NCBI GenBank assembly: GCA_035546355.1
Contig: DATKEH010000230.1
Location: forward strand, 1-5,694
Reading direction: 5' to 3'
Origin: DATKEH01 sp035546355
GTDB lineage: Bacteria > Acidobacteriota > Thermoanaerobaculia > Multivoradales > JAIOJS01
Length of the DNA: 5,694 nucleotides
Positions 1 to 5,639 of this stretch are shown here, one piece after another (within the stretch, counting starts at the first letter, position 1; every line of letters starts with the position of its first letter). The notes under the pieces were generated by a model, which did not search any database, was not told where the DNA came from, and was given only the letters and a program-made list of their open reading frames with translations. The translations under genes were made by a program, and so were the position numbers.

Positions 1-421
1 GCGCGATCCGCGGGTTGGCCAGCGCGATCGGCCGCGCAGCGGCCCCTTGCAGCGCTTCGGGCCCGGTGACGGCCCCGGCCCGCGCGCTCCACAGCACCAG
101 CCGCCCCCGGGCATAGGTGAAGCGGCTGCCGGGCACCGCCACCCCCTCCTGCTCCAGGCGGCGGGGCCGCGCCGCGTCGGCGGCGAGGAAGACATCGTAG
201 GGCGCGCCGTGGCGGATCTGGGCATACAGCGCGCCGGTGGAGGCCGCGCTGATCACCAGCCGGTGACCGGTGTGCTGGTAGAAGGGCTCCGCCAGCTCGC
301 GCAGCGCCGGCGCGAAGCTCGCCGCTACCGCCACCCGCACCTCCTCCCCCGCCAGCGCGGGGCGGCAGGCGACCCCGGCGACCAGGGCAACGAGGAGACC
401 GAGCGGGCGCAATCGCCGCAT
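1..421 (-). CDS. modA: Molybdate ABC transporter periplasmic binding protein ModA (C-terminus beyond window)
   Basis: This protein would bind molybdate (possibly tungstate) in the periplasm and deliver it to a ModBC permease, supplying molybdenum cofactor synthesis. The first 140 residues are visible. Residues 1-24 form a Sec-type signal peptide: a basic MRRLR start, a hydrophobic core and a likely cleavage after ALA (22-24). The mature part begins VRVAVAASFAPALRELAEPF, followed by HTGHRLVISAASTGALYAQI (50-69), then GAPYDVFLAAD (72-82), RLEQEGVAVPGSRFTYARGR (88-107) and LVLW. These are hallmark ModA segments; Ser35 and Ser61/Thr62 sit where the oxyanion ligands lie in the family. The visible end, IALANPRIA, is also a typical ModA stretch. 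ATG at 421 is the start that yields a proper signal peptide. No Shine-Dalgarno is seen, but a TACAAT hexamer lies nine bases upstream. modB and modC may follow to the left, out of view. A specificity other than molybdate cannot be excluded. Confidence 0.9.
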   Translation of the reverse strand, partial: MRRLRPLGLLVALVAGVACRPALAGEEVRVAVAASFAPALRELAEPFYQHTGHRLVISAASTGALYAQIRHGAPYDVFLAADAARPRRLEQEGVAVPGSRFTYARGRLVLWSARAGAVTGPEALQGAAARPIALANPRIA

Positions 422-430
422 CAGCTGGGG

Positions 431-436
431 ATTGTA
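431..436 (-). promoter_or_regulatory. Putative -10 box (TACAAT) of modA
   Basis: Read on the minus strand the hexamer is TACAAT, differing from the sigma-70 consensus TATAAT at one base. It ends nine bases before the modA ATG, so transcription would start at or within a few bases of the start codon. No convincing -35 box lies 16-18 bp upstream. The call rests on an AT-rich hexamer in very GC-rich DNA and on the matching element before pntAA. Confidence 0.4.
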
Positions 437-535
437 GGGAATGAACCGCGGAATCCAGCGGCCGCAGGGCGATCCCCGCGCCCGCCCGGTCCCTGCCCCG
501 CCCCGAAAGGTGGCACCCAGCCCCGGGCATGCTTG

Positions 536-541
536 TACAAT
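536..541 (+). promoter_or_regulatory. Putative -10 box (TACAAT) of the pntAA-pntAB-pntB operon
   Basis: TACAAT lies eight bases upstream of the chosen pntAA ATG. It overlaps an 8-bp perfect palindrome, TTGTACAA (533-540), which could be fortuitous or part of an operator. There is no clear -35 box; TGGCAC at 511-516 is the nearest candidate and is both mismatched and too far (19-bp spacer). With the usual 6-8 bp from the -10 box to the start site, the message would have almost no 5' leader. Confidence 0.45.
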
Positions 542-549
542 GCGCGCCG

Positions 550-1689
550 ATGTCGCAGCCCCTCGTGCTCGTCGCCAAGGAATCGGCCCCCGGTGAGCGG
601 CGCGTGGCGGCGACGCCCGAGACCGTCCGCCGCCTGGTCAAGGAAGGGCTCGCGGTGTTCGTCGAGGCGGGTGCCGGCGACGGCGCCAACCTCGCCGACG
701 AAGCCTTCGCCGAGGCCGGCGCCGAGCGCGCCACCGGCGCCACCTGGGGAGAGGCCGACGTCACCCTCAAAGTGGCGCCGCCGACGCCCCAGGAGGTCCA
801 CGCCCTGAAGCGCGATTCGCTGGTGATCGGCTTCATGGCGCCGCACCGCAACCTCGAGATGGTGCGGGTGCTGCAGCGCCATCACGTCAGCGCCCTGGCC
901 ATGGAGCTGATCCCGCGCGTCACCCGAGCACAGCCGATGGACGCGCTGTCCTCGCAGGCCTCGATCGCCGGCTACAAGGCGGTGCTGCTGGCCGCCAGCC
1001 GCCTCGGCAAGTACTTCCCGCTGCTGATGACCGCCGCCGGCACCATCAAGCCGGCCCGGGTGGTGGTGATGGGCGCCGGGGTGGCCGGGCTGCAGGCGAT
1101 CGCCACGGCCAAGCGCCTGGGGGCGGTGGTCGAAGTCTCCGACATCCGCGAAGCGGTGAAGGAGCAGGTGGAGTCGCTGGGCGGCCGCTTCATCGAGCTG
1201 CCGATGGCGGAGACCGGCGAGGGAGCGGGGGGTTACGCCAAGGAGATGGGAGAGGACTTCCTGCGCCGCCAGCGCGAGATCGTCGCCCGTCACGTGGCCG
1301 CCGCCGACGTCGTCATCACCACCGCGCAGGTGCCGGGGAAGCGAGCCCCCATGCTGCTGACCGGGGAGATGGTGGCGGCGATGCGCCGCGGCGCCGTCGT
1401 CGTCGATCTCGCGGTCGACTCCGGCGGCAACTGCGAAGTGTCGCAGCCCGAGCAGGAGGTGGAGCACGGAGGGGTGCTGGTGCTGGGGTACTCCAACCTC
1501 CCCGCCAGCATGGCCGAGGACGCCTCCTACCTCTACGCCCGCAACGTCCAGGCCCTGCTGCTGAGCCTCCTCGCCGAGGGCCGGCCGCGCCTCGACCTCG
1601 AGGACGAGGTGGTGGCCGGCGCGCTGCTCACTCACGACGGCGAGGTGCGCCATGCCCCCACCGCCGCGCTGCTCGAGGGAGGAGGCTGA
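550..1689 (+). CDS. pntAA: NAD(P)+ transhydrogenase subunit alpha part 1 (dI, NAD(H)-binding)
   Basis: This is the cytosolic dI component of proton-translocating transhydrogenase; it binds NADH and passes hydride to NADP+ held by dIII. The 379-residue length fits the free-standing dI of three-gene pnt operons (about 380), as opposed to the roughly 510-residue fused PntA of E. coli. Visible family features are RRVAATPETVRRL (18-30), the RQD loop with Arg123, Gln128 and Asp131 in IPRVTRAQPMD, SSQASIAGYKAV (134-145), the Rossmann fingerprint VVVMGAGVAGLQA (171-183), Asp198 at the end of the second strand in EVSDIREAVKEQV, and VITTAQVPGKRAP (255-267). All expected nucleotide-contact residues look intact. 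Two starts are in frame, ATG 529 and ATG 550. The second is preferred because family members begin at about this point and because 529 precedes the TACAAT box. Neither has a Shine-Dalgarno. The stop overlaps the pntAB start by one base (TGATG), implying coupled translation. Confidence 0.95.
   Translation: MSQPLVLVAKESAPGERRVAATPETVRRLVKEGLAVFVEAGAGDGANLADEAFAEAGAERATGATWGEADVTLKVAPPTPQEVHALKRDSLVIGFMAPHRNLEMVRVLQRHHVSALAMELIPRVTRAQPMDALSSQASIAGYKAVLLAASRLGKYFPLLMTAAGTIKPARVVVMGAGVAGLQAIATAKRLGAVVEVSDIREAVKEQVESLGGRFIELPMAETGEGAGGYAKEMGEDFLRRQREIVARHVAAADVVITTAQVPGKRAPMLLTGEMVAAMRRGAVVVDLAVDSGGNCEVSQPEQEVEHGGVLVLGYSNLPASMAEDASYLYARNVQALLLSLLAEGRPRLDLEDEVVAGALLTHDGEVRHAPTAALLEGGG
1675..1685 (+). 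promoter_or_regulatory. Strong ribosome binding site of pntAB
   Basis: The purine run GAGGGAGGAGG lies within the last codons of pntAA and ends three bases before the pntAB ATG. Its internal GGGAGG (1677-1682) has a more usual six-base spacing. It fixes the pntAB start and contrasts with the absence of any such site before pntAA. Confidence 0.75.
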
Positions 1690-1976
1690 TGGGAGCCCTG
1701 CTGGTAGGCGTCTACCTCTTCGTGCTGGCGATGTTCGTCGGCTTCGAGATCATCACCAAGATCCCGCCGACGCTGCATACGCCGCTGATGTCGGGGGCCA
1801 ACGCGGTCTCCGGCATCACCATCGTCGGCGCCCTGGTGGCGGCGCACGGGGGGCAGGTCACCCTGTCCAACGTCCTAGGCTGCCTGGCCATCGCCTTCGC
1901 CACCATCAACGTCGTCGGCGGCTTCCTGGTCACCGACCGGATGCTGCGGATGTTCGGCCGCAAGAAGAAGGGTTGA
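1689..1976 (+). CDS. pntAB: NAD(P)+ transhydrogenase subunit alpha part 2 (dII membrane segment)
   Basis: This 95-residue membrane protein supplies the alpha-side helices of the dII proton channel; in E. coli the same segment is the C-terminal end of PntA. Three hydrophobic segments are visible, roughly residues 4-22, 37-52 and 58-80, followed by a basic tail (RMFGRKKKG) expected to face the cytoplasm. The diagnostic block is GFEIITKIPPTLHTPLMSG (18-36) followed by ANAVSGITIVGAL, matching the conserved PxLHTPLMS and NAxSGI signatures of this subunit. The ATG overlaps the pntAA stop by one base and is served by the strong purine-rich site at 1675-1685. pntB starts two bases after the stop. Length and sequence look complete. 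Confidence 0.95.
   Translation: MGALLVGVYLFVLAMFVGFEIITKIPPTLHTPLMSGANAVSGITIVGALVAAHGGQVTLSNVLGCLAIAFATINVVGGFLVTDRMLRMFGRKKKG
1965..1972 (+). promoter_or_regulatory. Ribosome binding site deciding the pntB GTG start
   Basis: AAGAAGGG at the end of pntAB lies six bases before GTG 1979. This supports GTG 1979 over the in-frame TTG at 1973, which would overlap the pntAB stop and sit directly against this purine run. Confidence 0.55.
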
Positions 1977-1978
1977 CG

Positions 1979-3403
1979 GTGGGGGCCTTCATCTCGCTGC
2001 TGTACCTGCTGTCGGCGGGGCTGTTCATCTTCGGCCTCAAGGGGCTGACCAAGGTGCGCTCGGCCCGCCGCGGCAACGCCACCGCCGCGCTGGCGATGCT
2101 CATCGCCATCGTCGCCACCCTGCTGGAGATCGGCATCGTCGACTACCGCTGGATCCTGCTCGGGCTGGTGGTCGGCGGCGGCATCGGCGCGGTGGCCGCC
2201 GTGCGCGTGCAGATGACGCAGATGCCGGAGATGGTGGCGCTGTTCAACGGCTTCGGCGGCGGCGCCTCGGCGCTGGTGGCGGTGTCCACCCTCTGGCTGG
2301 TGCGCATCGAGAGCGGCCGCAGCGGCACGCTGGCCGACGTGATGGGGGGCGCCCCGGCGTTCACCGTCGCCCTGTCGGTGCTCATCGGCGCCCTCACCTT
2401 CACCGGCAGCCTGGTCGCCTTCATGAAGCTCAACGGCTCGATGCGCGGCGATCCGATCCTGCTTCCCGGACGCCACGTCCTCAACGCGCTGCTGCTGCTC
2501 GGCGCCCTCGGGCTGGGGGTCTGGTTCGCCCTCCTCACGCCGCAGGGGGGCACCATCGCCGGGCTGTGCCTGGTGGTGCTGGCGCTCGCCATGCTGCTCG
2601 GCTGGCTGCTGGTGATCCCCATCGGCGGCGCCGACATGCCGGTGGTGATCTCGTTGCTCAACTCCTACTCTGGGCTCGCCGCCGCGGCCACCGGCTTCGT
2701 CATCGGCAACGCCATGCTGATCATCGCCGGCGCCCTGGTCGGCGCCTCGGGCTTGATCCTCACCAGGATCATGTGCGTGGCCATGAACCGCTCGCTGGCC
2801 AACGTGCTGTTCGGCGGCTTCGGCGCCGTCGAGGCCGCCGCCAAGGGGGGCGCCGCCAGCGAGTACGGGCCGGTGCGCTCCGGCGGACCGGAAGAGGCGG
2901 CGATGCTGCTCGACGCCGCCGAGCGGGTGATGATCGTCCCCGGTTACGGCCTCGCCGTGGCGCAAGCGCAGCACGCGGTGCGCGAGATCGCCGACCTGTT
3001 GGAGTCGCGGGGGACGAAGGTGGAGTACGCGATCCACCCCGTCGCCGGGCGCATGCCGGGGCACATGAACGTGCTGCTCGCCGAGGCCGACGTGCCCTAC
3101 GAGAAGCTGCTGGAGATGGACCGCGCCAACGCCGAGCTCAAGAACTGCGACGTGGCGGTGATCGTCGGCGCCAACGACGTGGTCAACCCGGCGGCCCAGG
3201 ACACCCCCGGCAGCCCTATCGCCGGCATGCCGGTGCTCGAGGTGTGGCACGCCGGCTCGGTCATCGTCATCAAGCGCTCGCTGTCGCCTGGCTTCGCCGG
3301 CATCAAGAACGCGCTGTTCGAGCGCGAGAACACGATGATGCTGTTCGCCGACGCCAAACAGGCGCTGCAGGACGTCCTGGTGGAGCTCAAGGCGGCGGGC
3401 TGA
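1979..3403 (+). CDS. pntB: NAD(P)+ transhydrogenase subunit beta (dII membrane part plus dIII, NADP(H)-binding)
   Basis: This 474-residue subunit carries most of the proton-conducting membrane domain and the cytosolic NADP(H)-binding dIII, and completes the enzyme encoded by the operon. The start is GTG; translation opens GAFISLLYLLSAGLFIFGLK and then KVRSARRGN (25-33), typical of PntB. Several hydrophobic segments run from about residue 4 to 262. Asp219 in GGADMPVV and Asn228 in SLLNSYSG match E. coli beta-Asp213 and beta-Asn222. The position of E. coli beta-His91 is Asn90 (MPEMVALFN). The dII-dIII hinge begins after MCVAMNRSLANVLFGGFG (265-282). In dIII the NADP fingerprint GYGLAVAQAQHAV (322-334), VAGRMPGHMNVLLAEADVPY (355-374), GANDVVNPAAQD (397-408) and KRSLSPGFAGIKN (432-444) are all present. 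Length is slightly above the E. coli subunit (462). The sequence appears functional; the Asn substitution is probably a lineage variant and not damage. Confidence 0.96.
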   Translation: MGAFISLLYLLSAGLFIFGLKGLTKVRSARRGNATAALAMLIAIVATLLEIGIVDYRWILLGLVVGGGIGAVAAVRVQMTQMPEMVALFNGFGGGASALVAVSTLWLVRIESGRSGTLADVMGGAPAFTVALSVLIGALTFTGSLVAFMKLNGSMRGDPILLPGRHVLNALLLLGALGLGVWFALLTPQGGTIAGLCLVVLALAMLLGWLLVIPIGGADMPVVISLLNSYSGLAAAATGFVIGNAMLIIAGALVGASGLILTRIMCVAMNRSLANVLFGGFGAVEAAAKGGAASEYGPVRSGGPEEAAMLLDAAERVMIVPGYGLAVAQAQHAVREIADLLESRGTKVEYAIHPVAGRMPGHMNVLLAEADVPYEKLLEMDRANAELKNCDVAVIVGANDVVNPAAQDTPGSPIAGMPVLEVWHAGSVIVIKRSLSPGFAGIKNALFERENTMMLFADAKQALQDVLVELKAAG

Positions 3404-3416
3404 GCGCGCGCCCGCC
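3394..3416 (+). other. GC hairpin across the pntB stop codon
   Basis: GGCGGGC (3394-3400) and GCCCGCC (3410-3416) form a perfect 7-bp stem with a 9-nt loop that begins with the pntB TGA. There is no T-run behind it, so it does not qualify as a classical intrinsic terminator. It could slow polymerase, protect the 3' end of the pnt message, or be a by-product of base composition. An alternative pairing of GCCCG (3410-3414) with CGGGC (3418-3422) is also possible. Confidence 0.3.
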
Positions 3417-3421
3417 CCGGG

Positions 3422-3463
3422 CCGGCACGATACAATCCGCCGCAGGTGAGACACCGGCACGAT
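3422..3463 (+). repeat. Pair of 10-bp direct repeats CCGGCACGAT
   Basis: The identical decamer occurs at 3422-3431 and 3454-3463, 32 bp apart start to start, close to three helical turns. The first copy shares its final T with the TACAAT box and the second lies about 11 bp past the predicted transcription start. The placement is what a regulator binding one face of the DNA would need, but no regulator is identified and only two copies were seen. Confidence 0.4.
3431..3436 (+). promoter_or_regulatory. Putative -10 box (TACAAT) of the GCS2-CBS gene
   Basis: TACAAT stands out from GC-only surroundings 27 bp after the pntB stop. It would start transcription near 3443 and give a leader of about 68 nt before ATG 3511, so the ligase gene could be expressed independently of pnt. 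No -35 hexamer is recognisable (3408-3413 is all G and C). The direct repeats touch this element on both sides. Confidence 0.45.
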
Positions 3464-3471
3464 CCCGCGAA

Positions 3472-3503
3472 CCTCCGCCGTGCGCCCGCCGCCGGCGGCG
3501 AGG
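3472..3503 (+). promoter_or_regulatory. Leader hairpin region with the ribosome binding site of the GCS2-CBS gene
   Basis: A 14-base perfect palindrome, CGCCGCCGGCGGCG (3487-3500), abuts the only Shine-Dalgarno candidate, GAGG (3500-3503), seven bases before ATG 3511. Upstream, CCTCCGCCG (3472-3480) can instead pair with this region: CCTC with GAGG, and CGCCG with the palindrome's 3' half across a two-base bulge. Either fold would affect access to the ribosome binding site. This is inference from pairing by eye, and such pairings are easy to find in GC-rich DNA. Confidence 0.3.
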
Positions 3504-3510
3504 CCCCTTG

Positions 3511-5490
3511 ATGGGCCGTCACGACGTCGACCGCGAGCACGACGCCGAGCGCCTGCGGCAGTTCACCAAGAAGCTCCTGGCCGACCTGCGGGCCCTGGAG
3601 TCGATGCTCGCCGACGGGCGCATCGAGGGGGACCGACGGCGCATCGGCGCCGAGCAGGAGATGTTCCTCGTCGACCGGCGCTGGCGGGCGGCGCCGGTGA
3701 ACCTGCAGGTCCTCGCCGAGCTCGCGGACCCGCACTTCACCACCGAGCTCGGGCGCTTCAACCTGGAGTTCAACCTCGACCCGCTGACCTGGGGCGAGGG
3801 CTGCCTGCGGGTGATGGAGGAGCAGCTCGACCGGCTGGTGCTGAAGGTGCGCGAGGCGGCCGCCCGGCACGGCGCCGACATCGTGCTGACCGGCATCCTG
3901 CCCACCCTCGAGAAGGGCGACCTGACAATAGACCAGATGACGCCCAATCCCCGCTACCACGCCCTCAACGAGGCGATGACGCGGCTGCGCGGGTCGGACT
4001 ACCGCTTCCACCTCAAGGGGCCCGACGAGCTCAACATCACCCACGACAGCGTCATGGTCGAGGCCTGCAACACCAGCTTCCAGGTGCACTTCCAGATCGG
4101 GCCGCAGGAGTTCCCGCGCCTCTACAACATCGCTCAGGCGGTGGCCGGCCCGGTGCTCGCCGTCGCCGCCAACTCGCCGCTGCTGTTCGGCAAACGGCTG
4201 TGGCGGGAGACCCGCATCGCGCTCTTCCAGCAGTCGATCGACACCCGCCTGCCCACCGCCCACATCCGCGATCAGAGCCCGCGGGTGCGCTTTGGCCGCG
4301 GCTGGGTCCGCGAGTCGGTGCTCGAGATCCTGCAGGAGGACATCTCCCGCTTCCGGGTGCTGCTGGCGGCGGACATCGACGAGGACCCGCAGGAGGTGCT
4401 GGCGAGCGGCGGAGTGCCGACCCTGCAGGCGTTGCGCCTGTTCAACAGCACCATCTACCGCTGGAACCGCCCCTGCTACGGCATCTCCGACGGCCGGCCC
4501 CACCTGCGCATCGAGAACCGGGTGCTGCCGGCGGGGCCGACGGTACGCGACGAGGTGGCCAACGCCGCGTTCTGGTTCGGCCTGATGGCGGCGTTGGCCG
4601 AAGAGCACGAGGACATCACCCGGGCGATCCACTACGACCACGTCAAGGAGAACTTTCTCGCCGCCGCCCGCCTCGGCCTCGGCGCACCGCTGCACTGGAT
4701 CGGCGAGAGCAAGCCGCAGTCCGCCGCCGACCTGGTCTGCCAGCGCCTGTTGCCGCTGGCCCGCCGGGGATTGGCTGCGGGCGGCATCGACAGCGCCGAC
4801 GCCGACCTCTACCTCGGCGTCCTCGAGGAGCGGGTGAGCAGCGGCCGCACCGGCGCCCAGTGGCTGCTCGACTCCTACGCGGCCAGCCGCGACCGCGGCA
4901 CCCGGGCCGAGCGGCTGGCGGCGCTGGTGGCCTCCACCGTCCGCCAGCAGCGCGAGGGCAAGCCGGTCCACCAGTGGCCGCTGGCCGACATCGAGGAGGC
5001 CGGCGGCTGGCAGGCGCACAACCTCGAGGTGGCGCAGCTGATGACCACCGACCTCTTCACGCTCCACCAGGACGAGTTGGTGGAGCTCGCCGCGGCGATG
5101 ATGGACTGGCGCAAGATCCGCCACGTGCCGGTGGAGGACAACCAGCACCGGCTGGTGGGGCTGGTCACCCACCGCTCGCTGCTGCGGATGCTGGCGCGCG
5201 CCGAGGAGCTCGAGCCGGGGCGCTCGCTGCCGGTGAGCGACATCATGGAGCGCGAGGTGGTCACCGTGACTCCCCAGACCTCGACGCTGCAGGCGATCCA
5301 ACTGATGCGCCGGCACAAGATCGGCTGCCTGCCGGTGGTCGACGAGGGGCGGCTGGTCGGCATCATCACCGAGCGCGACTTCATGAACGTCGCCGGCCAG
5401 CTGTTGCAGGGCGTGCTGCAGGGCAAGCAGCCGTCGGAGCTGATGGCCTGGGCGCAGGGGGAGTTCGCCTCGGAGACCACGGACGACTAG
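3511..5490 (+). CDS. Glutamate-cysteine ligase-like (GCS2 family) protein with C-terminal CBS domain pair
   Basis: This 659-residue soluble protein is a fusion. Residues of about 20-460 are a GCS2/YbdK-type carboxylate-amine ligase, a family that joins glutamate to an amine substrate such as cysteine using ATP. Visible motifs are the metal-binding GAEQEMFLVD (46-55; Glu48 and Glu50), GRFNLEFNLDP (81-91), CNTSFQVHFQI (186-196), HLRIENRVLPAGPTVRDEVA (331-350) and the C-terminal segment KENFLAAARLGLGAPL (379-394) with RVSSGRTGAQW (441-451). A linker leads to CBS 1 (about 507-560: VAQLMTTDLFTL, RKIRHVPV, LVGLVTHRSLL) and CBS 2 (about 575-628: VSDIMEREVVTVTP, HKIGCLPVVDEGRLVGIITERD). CBS pairs usually bind AMP, ATP or related nucleotides, so allosteric control of the ligase is plausible. 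It has no signal peptide or membrane segment. ATG 3511 has GAGG seven bases upstream; an in-frame TTG lies immediately before it and is less likely. Neither true substrate nor product can be read from the sequence, and it should not be called gshA. The family assignment is strong, the reaction is not. Confidence 0.92.
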   Translation: MGRHDVDREHDAERLRQFTKKLLADLRALESMLADGRIEGDRRRIGAEQEMFLVDRRWRAAPVNLQVLAELADPHFTTELGRFNLEFNLDPLTWGEGCLRVMEEQLDRLVLKVREAAARHGADIVLTGILPTLEKGDLTIDQMTPNPRYHALNEAMTRLRGSDYRFHLKGPDELNITHDSVMVEACNTSFQVHFQIGPQEFPRLYNIAQAVAGPVLAVAANSPLLFGKRLWRETRIALFQQSIDTRLPTAHIRDQSPRVRFGRGWVRESVLEILQEDISRFRVLLAADIDEDPQEVLASGGVPTLQALRLFNSTIYRWNRPCYGISDGRPHLRIENRVLPAGPTVRDEVANAAFWFGLMAALAEEHEDITRAIHYDHVKENFLAAARLGLGAPLHWIGESKPQSAADLVCQRLLPLARRGLAAGGIDSADADLYLGVLEERVSSGRTGAQWLLDSYAASRDRGTRAERLAALVASTVRQQREGKPVHQWPLADIEEAGGWQAHNLEVAQLMTTDLFTLHQDELVELAAAMMDWRKIRHVPVEDNQHRLVGLVTHRSLLRMLARAEELEPGRSLPVSDIMEREVVTVTPQTSTLQAIQLMRRHKIGCLPVVDEGRLVGIITERDFMNVAGQLLQGVLQGKQPSELMAWAQGEFASETTDD

Positions 5491-5568
5491 AGGTCGGGAG
5501 AGGGTGGCAGACGCGATCGTGTTCGCGGGCCGTGCGGGGCTCGCTGCGGAGGTGGTCCGCCCCAGGGT

Positions 5569-5574
5569 GATACT
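5569..5574 (+). promoter_or_regulatory. Possible -10 element (GATACT) for the downstream gene
   Basis: GATACT matches TATAAT at four of six bases and lies in the short gap after the ligase gene, the only less GC-rich spot there. Transcription would begin near 5581, about 60 bp before the ATG at 5640. No -35 box was identified. Confidence 0.25.
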
Positions 5575-5579
5575 CTCGC

Positions 5580-5603
5580 CGCGCGGAGCGCGCTCACCGC
5601 GCG
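5580..5603 (+). other. GC hairpin in the gap between the ligase gene and the last gene
   Basis: CGCGCGG (5580-5586) and CCGCGCG (5597-5603) form a perfect 7-bp stem; the 10-base loop contains the self-complementary AGCGCGCT. No T-run follows, so it is not a convincing intrinsic terminator. It would lie at the very 5' end of a transcript started from the putative -10 element at 5569-5574. Confidence 0.25.
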
Positions 5604-5639
5604 CCGATGGCTACGTTGGTCGGAGAAGGGGGACCGCCA

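Noticed and set aside
364..421. ModA as a lipoprotein with Cys19 as the lipid-modified residue.
   Set aside because: The residues before Cys19 (AGVAC) put Gly at the -3 position of the lipobox where Leu, Val or Ile is expected, whereas ALA at 22-24 makes a good signal peptidase I site.
511..541. TGGCAC at 511-516 as the -24 element of a sigma-54 promoter for pntAA.
   Set aside because: The -12 element (TTGC) is missing at the required spacing; the corresponding bases are CCCGG.
47..808. 253-codon plus-strand frame across modA and the start of pntAA.
   Set aside because: It runs antisense to the clear ModA signal peptide and conserved blocks, then out of frame over pntAA; its proline- and arginine-rich product resembles nothing.
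1712..3460. 582-codon open frame on the minus strand opposite pntB.
   Set aside because: It is rich in His, Gln, Arg and Gly, as expected for the complement of hydrophobic GC-rich codons, and has no recognisable family feature.
2566..3510. Upstream extension of the GCS2-CBS reading frame, open for 945 bases before ATG 3511 across the end of pntB.
   Set aside because: The extension is arginine-, alanine- and glycine-rich frame-shadow sequence overlapping the well-supported pntB gene and shows no family motifs. GCS2 similarity starts only after 3511, where a ribosome binding site is present.
3097..5316. 739-codon open frame on the minus strand opposite the ligase gene.
   Set aside because: It is antisense to a strongly supported gene, its composition is that of a shadow frame in GC-rich DNA, and no domain or motif is recognisable.
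5546..5560. GCGGA/TCCGC hairpin after the ligase gene as a terminator.
   Set aside because: The stem is only 5 bp with a 5-base loop and there is no T-run behind it.
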